64,000 nt of DNA from Bacillus sp. Y1. GTDB taxonomy: Bacteria; Bacillota; Bacilli; Bacillales; Cytobacillaceae. The translations under genes and the position numbers were made by a program. Under the pieces are notes generated by a model, which saw only the letters and a program-made list of their open reading frames with translations, searched no databases and was not told where the DNA came from. Shown here one piece after another: positions 1-9,518 of the stretch. The stretch is from contig NZ_CP030028.1 in assembly GCF_003586445.1 (NCBI RefSeq), positions 2,432,501 to 2,496,500 on the forward strand, in the 5' to 3' direction. How positions within the stretch are numbered: the stretch's first letter is position 1; every line of letters starts with the position of its first letter.

Positions 1-1
1 T

Positions 2-1450
2 GACCTGGATGTTACGGTAATGCCTATCATCGTCAAATCAATCGTAACAGGAGTATTTTGCATCGCAAAAGATGTTACCAAGCAAAAAGAACATATAAAA
101 ACCATTGAGCAACTGGCCTATAAAGACCATTTAACAGGATTACCAAATCGTAGAAAATTATTAGAACTTATGCATAGTCATATCCAAGAAGCCAAAAAAC
201 ATGGATGTATGATGGGGATCTTGTATATTGACTTAGATCGATTAAAATTCATTAATGACAATTTAGGGCATGACTTTGGTGATGCAATGATCATCGAAGC
301 AGGAAACCGAATATTAAGCTGTATAAGAAATGAAGATACACTTGCCCGAGTTGGGGGGGACGAATTTGTCCTGATTATTCCGAATATCAGCGGGTTTGAT
401 ATTACTATTGACATAGCTAAAAGAATTATAGAAGCGTTCAAACCAGGATTTTATCTCGAAGAAAAATTATTTCGAACGACAGCGAGCATGGGGATTAGTG
501 TTTTTCCTACTCACGGAGAAGATATTAACGAATTACTTCGCAAAGCCGATAAGGCTATGTACTATGTTAAAACAAGGAAAAAAAACGATTACAAAGTTTT
601 TGAAAATTTTATGGTACAGCAAGAAGAACGGAAATTCCTTATTCAAAATAGCATAGCATCGTCTTTATCTAATGGAGACTTTTTTCTTGTGTACCAACCG
701 AGAATAGATGTAAAAACAGGAAAAACGTCGACCTTTGAATCATTGCTAAGGTGGAAACATCCAGATTTGGGTTTGATTAGCCCAGAAGAATTTATACCTT
801 TGGCTGAAGAATCCGGAGACATTGTTCTCATTGGTGAATGGGTACTAAATGAATCTCTGCGAACCCTTAAGCATCTCCATTTTATAGGGAATACAGATAT
901 TCGAGTCTCCGTTAACGTCTCTGTTAAACAATTGTATCAATCGACTCTAGACCAAGCCATTAATAATATGTTACAACGTTACAAACTTCCTCCACAAACT
1001 TTGGAACTGGAATTAACAGAAAGTATTTTGATTAGTGACGAACAAAGAATACTTGATATACTAAAGAACTTAAAAAGCTTGGGTGTTCAATTGTCCATTG
1101 ACGATTTTGGAACAGGAAATTCTTCGATTACTTATCTAAAAAAATTGAATATGGATATTATTAAAATTGATCGCTCCTTTGTGAGTGGCGTTCCCGAAGC
1201 AAAAGAAAACGCAGCAATCACCTCAGCAATGATTAATTTAATACATGACCTTAATATGAAAGTTGTTTGTGAAGGAATTGAGACAGAAGAAGAACTTCAA
1301 TACATTATCGACAAAGGCTCGGATGAAATCCAAGGATATTATGTTTCCTACCCACTAGTAAAAAATGACCTCTTTCAATTCCTGCAGAGAGAAGCTATAA
1401 ACGGACCAAGTCTACAATATCAATCCAAAACAAGTGGGAAACAAATCTAA
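2..1450 (+). CDS. GGDEF-EAL c-di-GMP signalling protein (5' end outside window)
   Basis: The reading frame is open from base 2, so the first ATG at 20 is internal and the gene begins left of the window. Residues here are counted from that Met. The start looks like the tail of a PAS/PAC sensor domain. A diguanylate cyclase domain follows with an intact GGDEF at 112-116 and an RxxD inhibitory site (RNED, 103-106) exactly five residues upstream. A phosphodiesterase domain occupies about 205-460, where the signature reads ESL (240-242) rather than EAL. Its other landmarks are intact: NVSVKQL, ELTES, DDFGTG, KIDRSF and EGIET. By family it makes and/or degrades cyclic di-GMP. Both domains look competent, since ESL-type variants can be active. 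No membrane segment lies in the visible part. Confidence 0.93.
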   Translation, partial: DLDVTVMPIIVKSIVTGVFCIAKDVTKQKEHIKTIEQLAYKDHLTGLPNRRKLLELMHSHIQEAKKHGCMMGILYIDLDRLKFINDNLGHDFGDAMIIEAGNRILSCIRNEDTLARVGGDEFVLIIPNISGFDITIDIAKRIIEAFKPGFYLEEKLFRTTASMGISVFPTHGEDINELLRKADKAMYYVKTRKKNDYKVFENFMVQQEERKFLIQNSIASSLSNGDFFLVYQPRIDVKTGKTSTFESLLRWKHPDLGLISPEEFIPLAEESGDIVLIGEWVLNESLRTLKHLHFIGNTDIRVSVNVSVKQLYQSTLDQAINNMLQRYKLPPQTLELELTESILISDEQRILDILKNLKSLGVQLSIDDFGTGNSSITYLKKLNMDIIKIDRSFVSGVPEAKENAAITSAMINLIHDLNMKVVCEGIETEEELQYIIDKGSDEIQGYYVSYPLVKNDLFQFLQREAINGPSLQYQSKTSGKQI

Positions 1451-1485
1451 AGGGTTTTTCAAGCTTGTTCTCTTGGGTTACATAG

Positions 1486-1612
1486 AGGATAGACAAATTG
1501 ATAGAACATACTCCTGGTGTCCAGCTAATTTTAGCTATTAAGGGAGTGGGAAGAGATACAGCTGCCTGCTTCTTTGCGAAAGTGGGAGTCTCCAAGATAT
1601 GAACGACCCCCC
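1486..1612 (+). pseudogene. IS110-family transposase fragment (decayed)
   Basis: After a stop at 1483, the frame codes for RIDKLIEHTPGVQLILAIKG followed by VGRDTAACFFAKVG. This closely matches the conserved C-terminal stretch of IS110-family transposases (usual form: AIKGVGRDTVAGFFAEVG). The frame then breaks. One base over, the text continues as SPRYERP, matching the usual DLSRYEHP. So about 40 codons survive, with an upstream stop and a frameshift. No start, no DEDD catalytic part and no element ends are visible. The family call rests on recalled consensus, not on a search. Confidence 0.6.
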
Positions 1613-1655
1613 TCATTGTTAGACATTTATCTAACAATGAGGGGGGCCGTTTTTA
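1603..1655 (+). terminator. Rho-independent terminator after the GGDEF-EAL gene
   Basis: Arms of 20 nt (1603-1622 and 1631-1650, one mismatch) enclose an 8-nt loop and are followed by a T run on the + strand. The hairpin abuts the IS110 fragment, so it may have arrived with it. Confidence 0.85.
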
Positions 1656-1709
1656 TATGGCTAAATTTACAATAGATGATAAATTCACAGCTGTATATTT
1701 GTCTTTTTT

Positions 1710-2714
1710 TCAAATACTTCTGTTTCTTAGTGCCTCTCTGTCTACATTTTGAGGAGGTTGTTCTAACCAATTGTTTTCAATCATTAATTTAGTACCATCG
1801 CTAGCGTACTGCATTATTTCTGCCATTAACCTCGTATAATCACCTACCAGGTCTTTTCTAAGGCTCAATCCCATTGCCACCCCATAACCCCCGACGCTCG
1901 CTGCACTAAGATTCATAACATGGAACATCATTAGTTTATCAGAAAATGGTGCATCTATGGATTGTGAAATGGTTGAATCCCATGTACTTGGCATTGGTAC
2001 TCCTTCTTTCTGCAATATATCTCTAAAAACGGCTTCCTGCTTTAACGCTATTTCTGCTCCTCTCTCCATATATTTCCTAACCTCAGGTGATTGAGCTGTT
2101 TGTGAAAGCCCAGACACAAATGTTCTTCCAATTGAATTGGTTTCCGTATTTTTTGAAATATGTGCAAGTTCAACAGCAGTTAAAGGTCGATGTGTCCCAA
2201 TTAGTCCCGATAAAAACGATTCGCTATGTATATACTCCGCCTTTTCCATCGGTGGTATAGTAGGGGAACGGACAAGAACACCTTTTTTCAAAAGCAAATC
2301 ACATGAATCATTGAAAAGCTTCAAAAAAATCTCTGATATTTTACTGAAAAGTTTTCTAATATCATCCCTTGCTAAAACTCCCATCAATAGTGAGGCTGCA
2401 GCGGTGCCTGCTGCTCCCATATATTTAATATATCTTAGTGCAAATACATCTGAATAGATTCTTTTTGCTTTTAAATTAACATCTTCTTCCGTAAAGCCAA
2501 TGGGAATTGCATGATTCTCTAATTGAAATATTCTTTTCACTTCATTCATTACAAACTCACAATTTGATAAAGCTAATTGAGTAATCTTTGCAATATCGGG
2601 GTCTGCATTTACCGATTGCATATGCTGAACAACGCAGTAAGTCATTGAATTTTCCATATATGCGGTCCATAATGCGGCTATCTCTGATGAAGTAAGATTT
2701 GGATTGTGTTCCAT
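1710..2714 (-). CDS. DUF3231 family protein
   Basis: A 334-residue protein of the DUF3231 family, which is common in Bacillus and built from two similar ferritin-like or coat-F-like helical halves. Here these are about residues 1-165 and 170-330, each starting with a similar LTSSEIAALW / LTAVELAHI segment. A hydrophobic Gly/Ala-rich stretch lies at about 98-115. It has no signal peptide and no catalytic motif I recognise. The biochemical function is unknown; members are often linked to spores or stress. It is transcribed alone, opposite to its neighbours. The start ATG is preceded on the minus strand by AAGGATGAC. Confidence 0.8.
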   Translation of the reverse strand: MEHNPNLTSSEIAALWTAYMENSMTYCVVQHMQSVNADPDIAKITQLALSNCEFVMNEVKRIFQLENHAIPIGFTEEDVNLKAKRIYSDVFALRYIKYMGAAGTAAASLLMGVLARDDIRKLFSKISEIFLKLFNDSCDLLLKKGVLVRSPTIPPMEKAEYIHSESFLSGLIGTHRPLTAVELAHISKNTETNSIGRTFVSGLSQTAQSPEVRKYMERGAEIALKQEAVFRDILQKEGVPMPSTWDSTISQSIDAPFSDKLMMFHVMNLSAASVGGYGVAMGLSLRKDLVGDYTRLMAEIMQYASDGTKLMIENNWLEQPPQNVDREALRNRSI

Positions 2715-2987
2715 ATTTTATGTCATCCTTTTTTTATTTTATTATCTGTTATATTAATGTTTGATATACTAAGCGATAATGATAAGTGCAATTAAATCTC
2801 ATTTCACTGGTCTAGTTTTTTTGTGATTCGTTTGTACATAAACAAATCTTTTATTACTGTACTTAGTTGAATTATCAAATGGGTTAACATGAAATTAGAA
2901 AAAGGAGATTGCTTAGCAAGATAGTGAGATTTATAGTAGATATAATAGATAAACAAAGTAATACTTAGATATTATCTAGGAGGGTAT

Positions 2988-4223
2988 ATGAAGCGATTTC
3001 TTTCTATCAGTCCCATTCTTATCATTCTCTTGTTAGCCGGGTGTACAGGAAATGAATTAGATCAATCTCTCAAAAAAGAAGAAAAGATTGAACTTGAATT
3101 TTTTTCACCGAAACCTGAAACAGAAGTGATCTTTAATGAACTCATTCAAGAGTTTGAAGAGTTGCATCCTAACGTTACGATTAAGCAGGTCATTGTACCT
3201 GAACCGATGACCGTGTTAAAAGCAAGAATTGCAAGAGGTGATATTCCAGATCTATTTATTACTTATCCGATCGAACAAGATTATAAGGTAAGAGCTGAAA
3301 AAGGATATCTGCTTGATTTATCAAATGAACCCTTCATTAAAAATATCCAACCCACTATCCAAAATCGTTATCTTATAAACGGAAAGATGTACGGTGCTGC
3401 CTTATCGCAAAATGCAGTAGGAGTTCTATATAATAAGGATCATTTCGAAGAATTACATTTATCGGTTCCTAACAGTTGGAATTCGTTTGTGCAAGTTTTG
3501 GAAGAGTTAAAGTCTAATGGAAAAACACCTTTACTCATGCCAAACAAAGATGCAAATCAGGCGAGTATTTTTAATCTAAACCTAGTAGCCAATGAATTCG
3601 AAACAGGTTATTGGGAAAAGGATGGGTTTTCAATTAAATCTGATCAGAGGTGGAAAGAAATATCAGAAAAAACCCTCACTGTGCTTTCATATGTGCAGCC
3701 CAATTCTTTTGAAGACAGCTATTATGAGGTAAATAAAAAGTTTGCTAACGGTGAAGGATCTATGTACATTATGGGAACTTGGGCGTTAAAGATGATCGAA
3801 AAGTCAAATCCTTATTTAAATTATGGTATTTTTCCGTTTCCAGCATCGAATCAAAAGGATCATAGTGTGTTGGGAGGAGTGGATATTGGATTTGCCATTT
3901 CAGCTGATACGCAACATCCTAAAGTAGCGAAATCATTTTTAGCGTTTTTAATAAAAAAGGAAAACGCTCAAAGGATTTCCGATTTTGAAGGTTCGATCAG
4001 TGCGGTTATAGGAGTCACAAACACCCATCAAGAAAGTCATCTAATTAGAGAAAAAATGGCAAATGGGCAAATAGTAAATTGGCCAAATCATTACTGGGCT
4101 GGTGGAACAGCTGCAGAATCCGATTTTAGAAAATATACAGCACAGTTTTACTATGATCACAATATGGATGTTTATCTTAAGAATCTTGAAGAGATGTTTA
4201 ACCGTTATTCCAATGCTAATTAA
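2988..4223 (+). CDS. Extracellular sugar-binding lipoprotein of a sensory triad
   Basis: A 411-residue family 1 solute-binding protein (CUT1 type). An N-terminal lipoprotein signal ends in a lipobox with Cys19 (LLLAGC), so it should sit on the outer face of the membrane. Typical landmarks of the fold include the early EFFSPKPE strand, GVLYNKDHF, MYIMGTWALK and the C-terminal YWAGGTAAE region. RBS AGGAGGG at 2980-2986. The next two genes are a histidine kinase (17 bases on) and a response regulator, and no permease follows directly. It may therefore present a sugar to the sensor kinase, or serve the importer at 8.1-11.3 kb. The substrate is not readable from sequence. Confidence 0.85.
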   Translation: MKRFLSISPILIILLLAGCTGNELDQSLKKEEKIELEFFSPKPETEVIFNELIQEFEELHPNVTIKQVIVPEPMTVLKARIARGDIPDLFITYPIEQDYKVRAEKGYLLDLSNEPFIKNIQPTIQNRYLINGKMYGAALSQNAVGVLYNKDHFEELHLSVPNSWNSFVQVLEELKSNGKTPLLMPNKDANQASIFNLNLVANEFETGYWEKDGFSIKSDQRWKEISEKTLTVLSYVQPNSFEDSYYEVNKKFANGEGSMYIMGTWALKMIEKSNPYLNYGIFPFPASNQKDHSVLGGVDIGFAISADTQHPKVAKSFLAFLIKKENAQRISDFEGSISAVIGVTNTHQESHLIREKMANGQIVNWPNHYWAGGTAAESDFRKYTAQFYYDHNMDVYLKNLEEMFNRYSNAN

Positions 4224-4240
4224 AAGAATTAGGTGCCGAT

Positions 4241-5995
4241 ATGTTAAAATTTCAGCATAAGTTAATTATTGCTTTTATCTGTTTTGTATTAATTCCTATT
4301 ATTATACTAGGGATTGTGTCATACAAAATTTCATCCACCACCTTACAAAAAAATATTAGTGAGCAAATGATTCAAACGTTAAAGGCGGTTGATCGAAATT
4401 TATTAGCCGCTGTTACTGAAATGAATTCCTTTTCTGATTATGTTGTTTCATCAAGTGCCATTCAGGACTATTTAAATACACAAAATACGTCCTCAATCTA
4501 TGAATTTTACAGCGATCAGCAGGAAATCGCCGGAAAGATGTATGGAAATTCACAGATTGATAATCTTGTTCTTTATAGACATGATGGGTATGTGATTACT
4601 TATACCGATGATATGGTTACGAGCTTAGATGATCTTCGCTCAAATTTGTTTTTGGATAAGCTTTTACAGGAGAAGGGTCGTCCTGTTTGGTTAACACCAT
4701 ATGAAAATCAAAATCTTATTTTTAGCCAGGACTATATTTTAACTCAATCAAGAGTCATAAAGGATATTAACACACTTGAAAATTTAGGGTATTTAATTCT
4801 CTATGTAAAACTAGATTTATTTGATCCTATTTTCAAAGATATTTATGGAGGTCCCAGCCATGAATTGATTGTAAATAAAGAGGGGACCGTGCTTTATTCA
4901 TTAAATCGTAATTTCATTGGTAAAACTCTGGACATTGAATATTTTTCTGAATTTCCAACAAATAAAAGTGGTTACCTCACTGATGAATGGGACGGTGAAA
5001 AAAGTTTAATTACCTATATGCCGTCTAGTTTTGAAACCGGAGGTAACACACAGCTCATTCTAGTATCAATAAAGCCTTTGAAATCTATTGCGAGTGATAT
5101 TGTCAATATTCGAAACACCATGTTACTCGTTGTAGGGTTTACGGTGTTAACCGCCGGCTTATTTAATTTTTTGTATTTAAAAAGAATTTCTCGCTTTATT
5201 CATGAACTATTAAATGGCATGAAGCAAGTTGAAAGAGGCACGCTGAGCAAACGTTTGGGAAGATTTAATTTTCAAGAATTACAAAATATTTCACAGGGCT
5301 TTAATAACATGACCGGAAGACTTCAACAATTAATGAGAGATATTGAGACAGAACAGGAACGCAAGCGTGAGGCTCAGTTTAAAGTGCTACAGCAGCAAAT
5401 CAATCCTCATTTTTTATACAATACACTTGAATCGATTAATGCACTTGCCGCTTTAAACGGACAAAGGGAAATTAGTAGAATGACGATTAACCTTGGTAAG
5501 CTGTTGCGCATTAGCATTAATGGAGGTTATGAAGTGAAAGTAAAAGATGAGATCCGTCATGTAATTAGTTATCTGGAAATTCAGAAAATAAGATTTAATA
5601 ATCGATTTTCTTTTGAAGTAGATGTAGTGGAAGAGCTGAATCATTATCCGGTCCTTAAATTAATTCTACAGCCGCTTGTAGAAAATATTTTAATCCATGA
5701 GTTTTCAAAAAGAGATGATGAAGAAGGACTGATTAAGATTAGAGGTACAGTTTCAAACGGCCAAGGCGAGTTTTGGATTGAAGACAATGGTAAGGGTATT
5801 GATGAACGTGTACTAATGGAATTAAATAATTGGAGACTAGAAAATCTTCATACTCAGGCAAATAATGGTCACGGTGTACGCAATGTAGATGAGCGGATGA
5901 GACTTTTTTACGGAGAGAAATATGGTCTTATCATTTGTTCGACGAAAAATGAGGGTACGGTAATTAAAATTTCATTTCCGATTAAAGGTGATTAA
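4241..5995 (+). CDS. YesM-like sensor histidine kinase
   Basis: A 584-residue membrane kinase. TM1 is at about 7-28, followed by an extracellular dCache/PAS-like domain (about 30-285), TM2 at about 290-312, a HAMP linker, and a His_kinase (PF06580-type) domain with phospho-acceptor His390 in QINPHFLYNTLESI. The ATPase domain has LILQPLVENI (N box) and EDNGKGI (G1). This type senses extracellular ligands, usually sugars, and phosphorylates an AraC-type regulator. The partner starts at the base directly after this stop codon. The lipoprotein gene lies just upstream, suggesting a three-gene operon. Confidence 0.92.
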   Translation: MLKFQHKLIIAFICFVLIPIIILGIVSYKISSTTLQKNISEQMIQTLKAVDRNLLAAVTEMNSFSDYVVSSSAIQDYLNTQNTSSIYEFYSDQQEIAGKMYGNSQIDNLVLYRHDGYVITYTDDMVTSLDDLRSNLFLDKLLQEKGRPVWLTPYENQNLIFSQDYILTQSRVIKDINTLENLGYLILYVKLDLFDPIFKDIYGGPSHELIVNKEGTVLYSLNRNFIGKTLDIEYFSEFPTNKSGYLTDEWDGEKSLITYMPSSFETGGNTQLILVSIKPLKSIASDIVNIRNTMLLVVGFTVLTAGLFNFLYLKRISRFIHELLNGMKQVERGTLSKRLGRFNFQELQNISQGFNNMTGRLQQLMRDIETEQERKREAQFKVLQQQINPHFLYNTLESINALAALNGQREISRMTINLGKLLRISINGGYEVKVKDEIRHVISYLEIQKIRFNNRFSFEVDVVEELNHYPVLKLILQPLVENILIHEFSKRDDEEGLIKIRGTVSNGQGEFWIEDNGKGIDERVLMELNNWRLENLHTQANNGHGVRNVDERMRLFYGEKYGLIICSTKNEGTVIKISFPIKGD

Positions 5996-7216
5996 ATGGG
6001 ATATAAAGTAGTAATTGCGGATGACGAAAAGTTAATTTTAAATAATCTTACACAAATCATCGATTGGCAGGGATTAGACTGTGAAATCATTGGGACAGCT
6101 GAAAATGGACAAGAAGTTATGGGGATCATCAAAGATCAACAAGCAGATCTTCTATTAACGGATATATCAATGCCCGAAATGAGCGGCATTGAACTGTTAA
6201 AAACATTAAATCAGATCGATCATAAGCCACTGGTGATTTTAATAAGCGGCTATGATGATTTTGAATATGCAAAAGAAGCCATTAAAAATAACGCGTTCGA
6301 CTATATTTTAAAGCCCATTGATTATGATGAATTGGAAGATTGTGTTAAAAGAGCACTAAAGAAGATAAAAGCTCAAAAAGTAACTGTGTATGAGCATGAG
6401 AAATATGCAATTTATGAGCTAATTACATCCGGGAAAGTGGACGCACAAATCAACAACAAGCAAGCTCTTTATTTCTCAGTAATAATAAAAAACTTTAAGC
6501 AAGAAATCGAATTAATTATTACAAAAATTGAAGACTTTGTTTCTAACTGGCATGCGGATCTATTTGTTTACAAGCTGTCAGATAAAGAAGTGATAGTAGT
6601 CGTTGAAATGGAGAAGCACTTTATCAATCAAGCAGCTGAAATTACCGATGCATTTTCACAGCAACTTTTTTCTGCAGGGGCTGACCCTTGCATCATCTCA
6701 GTTGGTAAAGTCGTTGAGCAGTTATTTGAAATAAAGCATTCCGTTGATGCTGCCAAGGAATTACTAAAATATGAAAACTATATAAGTGGCAATGTTCTGA
6801 CAGAGGAGCGGTTAAAGAAAGAGTATAAACCCAGCCAATCAGCTGCAGATATGATGGAAGAGGCACTCGACTATATCCGAAATAACTTTCAAACAGATCT
6901 TGGTGTGGAACAGACAGCCGAACAAGTAGGATTAAGTGTTAGCTATTTCTGCCTGCTTTTTAAACAAAAAACCGGTCTTACATTTCTCGATTATTTAACA
7001 AATGTCAGAATGGAATATGCATGCCTATTCCTGCAAAATACAGATCTCAAAACATATGAAATTGCCGAAAAAGTAGGTTATACCGATCAGCGCTACTTCA
7101 GCCAAGTATTTAAAAAGAAAATGAAAAAAACACCAAGCGAATATCGTAAACTAGTAAAAAATAAGGAAGCCTCTCCCTACAAGTTAAAGGGTTCCGTTTT
7201 GAAAAGCTTTTCTTAA
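5996..7216 (+). CDS. YesN-like response regulator, AraC-type output
   Basis: A 406-residue regulator. The receiver domain (1-120) has the acidic pair at residues 10-11, phospho-acceptor Asp56 (LLLTDISMP) and KPIDYDE. A linker of about 160 residues follows, then two AraC/XylS helix-turn-helix units at about 295-395 (SVSYFCLLFK and DQRYFSQVFKK). The ATG begins immediately after the kinase TAA, so the two are translationally linked. The likely targets are the promoter region at 7.8-8.1 kb and its own operon; this is inference from position. Confidence 0.92.
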   Translation: MGYKVVIADDEKLILNNLTQIIDWQGLDCEIIGTAENGQEVMGIIKDQQADLLLTDISMPEMSGIELLKTLNQIDHKPLVILISGYDDFEYAKEAIKNNAFDYILKPIDYDELEDCVKRALKKIKAQKVTVYEHEKYAIYELITSGKVDAQINNKQALYFSVIIKNFKQEIELIITKIEDFVSNWHADLFVYKLSDKEVIVVVEMEKHFINQAAEITDAFSQQLFSAGADPCIISVGKVVEQLFEIKHSVDAAKELLKYENYISGNVLTEERLKKEYKPSQSAADMMEEALDYIRNNFQTDLGVEQTAEQVGLSVSYFCLLFKQKTGLTFLDYLTNVRMEYACLFLQNTDLKTYEIAEKVGYTDQRYFSQVFKKKMKKTPSEYRKLVKNKEASPYKLKGSVLKSFS

Positions 7217-7269
7217 AATACGTGCCGAAATGAAGTCGTAATGGCATCGTTATTGGTATATAAAAAAGT

Positions 7270-7298
7270 AAACTCGCCATAATTGGCGAGTTTCTTTA
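7270..7298 (+). terminator. Terminator after the two-component operon
   Basis: An inverted repeat AAACTCGCCA / TGGCGAGTTT (7270-7279 and 7284-7293) is followed by a T-rich stretch. Confidence 0.8.
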
Positions 7299-7456
7299 TT
7301 ATGAATACTAAAACGTTATTTATATAAAACTTTACTTACCTTCTATACGGTTGACCGTAAACCATCAAAATGAGGTTTTCTTGGATTTTTGATATGAAAC
7401 TCACTCCTTTATAAATATGATGTTTTGTCCTTAATCGAGTAAATAGCAAAAGTAAA

Positions 7457-7643
7457 ATAAGCGGAGAATTTCCGGTTAGATGCAGAATGGAGCCTTGTTT
7501 TGGGGTAAATAAGGGAAGGTTTTCCGCTTATGCAAAGCAAAATCTCCTATTTTCTAAGTTTTCGAGCCAATAGGCGGAATCTCTCCGTCTATTTAAGCCT
7601 TTTTTAATAATAATTAATAATTAAGCGGAATCTCTCCGTCTAT
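7457..7643. repeat. Cluster of four short palindromic repeats
   Basis: Four imperfect palindromes of about 23 bp, built on (A/G)GCGGA...TCCG(C/T)(T/C)TA, lie at 7457-7479, 7509-7531, 7571-7595 and 7621-7643, spaced 50-62 bases. The last two share a 19-bp core exactly. They resemble REP-like dispersed elements of bacilli. The surrounding gap between the regulator and the importer holds no credible gene. Confidence 0.7.
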
Positions 7644-8018
7644 GTATCAGCTCGGGTGCTTAAGTGCGGACCCTCTGAACCTAGATGTGGGAATCAGCAG
7701 CTTTTTATCGACCGGCTTATAAAAACCAATAAAATCGGTACTCAAAACGGCTCTGCAAATCACATAAGTTTTCACCCTCTTTTTTAATTGTCCAATACTT
7801 TTTGTCCAACTTAATAATGATGTCAATTGCTATGTCTAAGTTAATGGGATTTTGTAGAAACGTTAATAAATATAGAAAAAACGTTTGCAATTTCAAACGT
7901 CAATTCTTGTGTATTTTAATAAGAAATACCCGAAAACGGACCCCTTTACTACTAGGTGATGAAGCATTTCTTTTTCAATAATAAGAATTTAAACATTTTT
8001 TAGAGAAATGTCGCATTT

Positions 8019-8097
8019 TGAAAGCGCTTTATATACCTTATCATTAACTTATGAAAGCGCCAAGCTAACTCGTACTTCAATAATGAAAGCGCTTGAA
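8019..8097 (+). promoter_or_regulatory. Three evenly spaced LacI/CcpA-type operators upstream of the fructoside importer
   Basis: TGAAAGCGC occurs at 8019, 8052 and 8084. The first box contains the perfect palindrome AAAGCGCTTT and the third AAGCGCTT. All resemble the CcpA cre consensus and LacI-family operators in general. The 33 and 32 bp spacing puts them on the same helix face. The last box ends 30 bases before the start codon, so repressor binding would block transcription or its initiation. No matching LacI gene lies next to this operon. Confidence 0.7.
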
Positions 8098-8126
8098 AAT
8101 ATATTAAGAGAAATAGGGGGAGAAGT

Positions 8127-9506
8127 ATGAAGAAGTTAATATTGTTTGTATCAATACTGTCTTTAGTCTTTTCGTTAGTAGCTTGTAGTTCAGACAAAAC
8201 TAGTAACAGTGACAAAATTGTCGTTTGGACACAAGCCGCAGCAGATCATCCAGAAGGAAAGATGTTTGCTGACCGAGTAAAGAGCTACAATGAGGCTCAT
8301 CCAGATGGACCTAAAGTCGAAATACAAAACATCACACGTGCAGGAGCTGGTTCAGGCTACATAGATAAGCTGAATGCTGCAATTACAGCAAATGACATGC
8401 CTGATATTTTTACATTAGACGGACCTGATATTGGGGCTTATGTTGATTCAGGATTACTTGGAGAACTAGATGGATACATGAGCGAAGGATTCAAAGATGG
8501 ATTCACGCAAGCCATCATCGACCAAGGAACAGTGGACGGGAAATTCTACGGAATGGGTTATTCTGACTCAGGCGTAGCCATCATGTATAACGAAGACATG
8601 ATCAATGCACTACCTGAAGATATAAAAGCATTAGTTCCTTCACTTGATCAAGACTGGACATGGGATCAATTTATTGAGTTATCAAGAAAAGTAGACGAGT
8701 TTGCAAAAACGTCAAATGATCCAGTGTTTGCAAATTATGAAGCGGCTGTAAGTTTATTACTAACAGATATTACTGCAGGTGCCTATGAATTAGGAACATA
8801 CTACTTCACACCACTTCTTTGGGGAAATGATGCAAACATCGTTGCTGAAGATGGTGTCACAGTTGATGGCGTCCTAAACAGTAAGAAAAGTGTAGAAGCA
8901 TTAACAAAATATGCGCAATTATTTGCTGAGCCAGCACTTGCTAGTGCGACAGAATCTGAAAAAACATTCCATACAGGAAAATCAGCACTATCTGTTAGCG
9001 GATTCTGGTATGTAAATGAACTGATCAATAATTATCCAGACTTAAAATTCAAGACCGTTCGTTATCCGAAAATGAGTGAAGACTTCGACGGGTTATACAC
9101 ACCATCCGGTTCTTGGGCATTTGTTCGTAACGGACAAGAAGAAGACGAAGAACGCGTCAAGCAAATCGTTGAAGTCATGGAATGGTTAACTAACGACGAA
9201 GCATCAAAAGAATACTTCGCTAAAAACGGATCTATTCCAACAAGAATCAATTCTGTTGACGCGATTGATACAAATACTGACAACCCATATCACAACGATG
9301 CGTGGACCGTATTAAAGTATCAAGTGGAAAACACAAACAAATCTCGTCCGGTATCACCTGGATATCCTTATCTTTCTGAAACCTTTGCAAAAGATGTTAT
9401 TCTAAAAATCGCTCAAAACAAAGCGACAGATGAAGCAACAATCAAGAAATATGTAGACGATGCATCGAAGAAAATTGAATTAGAATTTGCAAAGTACAAA
9501 AAATAA
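8127..9506 (+). CDS. Sugar ABC transporter, substrate-binding lipoprotein
   Basis: A 459-residue CUT1 solute-binding protein with lipobox LVAC (Cys20), anchored outside the membrane. RBS AGGGGGAGAAG precedes the ATG. Family landmarks include an early IVVWTQ strand, DMPDIFTLDGP, GVAIMYNEDMI, a GKSALSVSGFW segment and a C-terminal region that closes the cleft. It is the first gene of an importer-hydrolase operon with two permeases and a GH32 enzyme, so sucrose or short fructo-oligosaccharides are the likely ligands (compare MsmE of the msm/bfrA clusters in lactobacilli). A strong hairpin separates it from the permeases. Confidence 0.9.
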   Translation: MKKLILFVSILSLVFSLVACSSDKTSNSDKIVVWTQAAADHPEGKMFADRVKSYNEAHPDGPKVEIQNITRAGAGSGYIDKLNAAITANDMPDIFTLDGPDIGAYVDSGLLGELDGYMSEGFKDGFTQAIIDQGTVDGKFYGMGYSDSGVAIMYNEDMINALPEDIKALVPSLDQDWTWDQFIELSRKVDEFAKTSNDPVFANYEAAVSLLLTDITAGAYELGTYYFTPLLWGNDANIVAEDGVTVDGVLNSKKSVEALTKYAQLFAEPALASATESEKTFHTGKSALSVSGFWYVNELINNYPDLKFKTVRYPKMSEDFDGLYTPSGSWAFVRNGQEEDEERVKQIVEVMEWLTNDEASKEYFAKNGSIPTRINSVDAIDTNTDNPYHNDAWTVLKYQVENTNKSRPVSPGYPYLSETFAKDVILKIAQNKATDEATIKKYVDDASKKIELEFAKYKK

Positions 9507-9518
9507 TCGTTCGTAAAA

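Noticed and set aside
1395..1637. 80-codon minus-strand frame over the IS110 scrap and terminator
   Set aside because: It runs through a hairpin and has no ribosome binding site; the + strand carries the recognisable transposase text.
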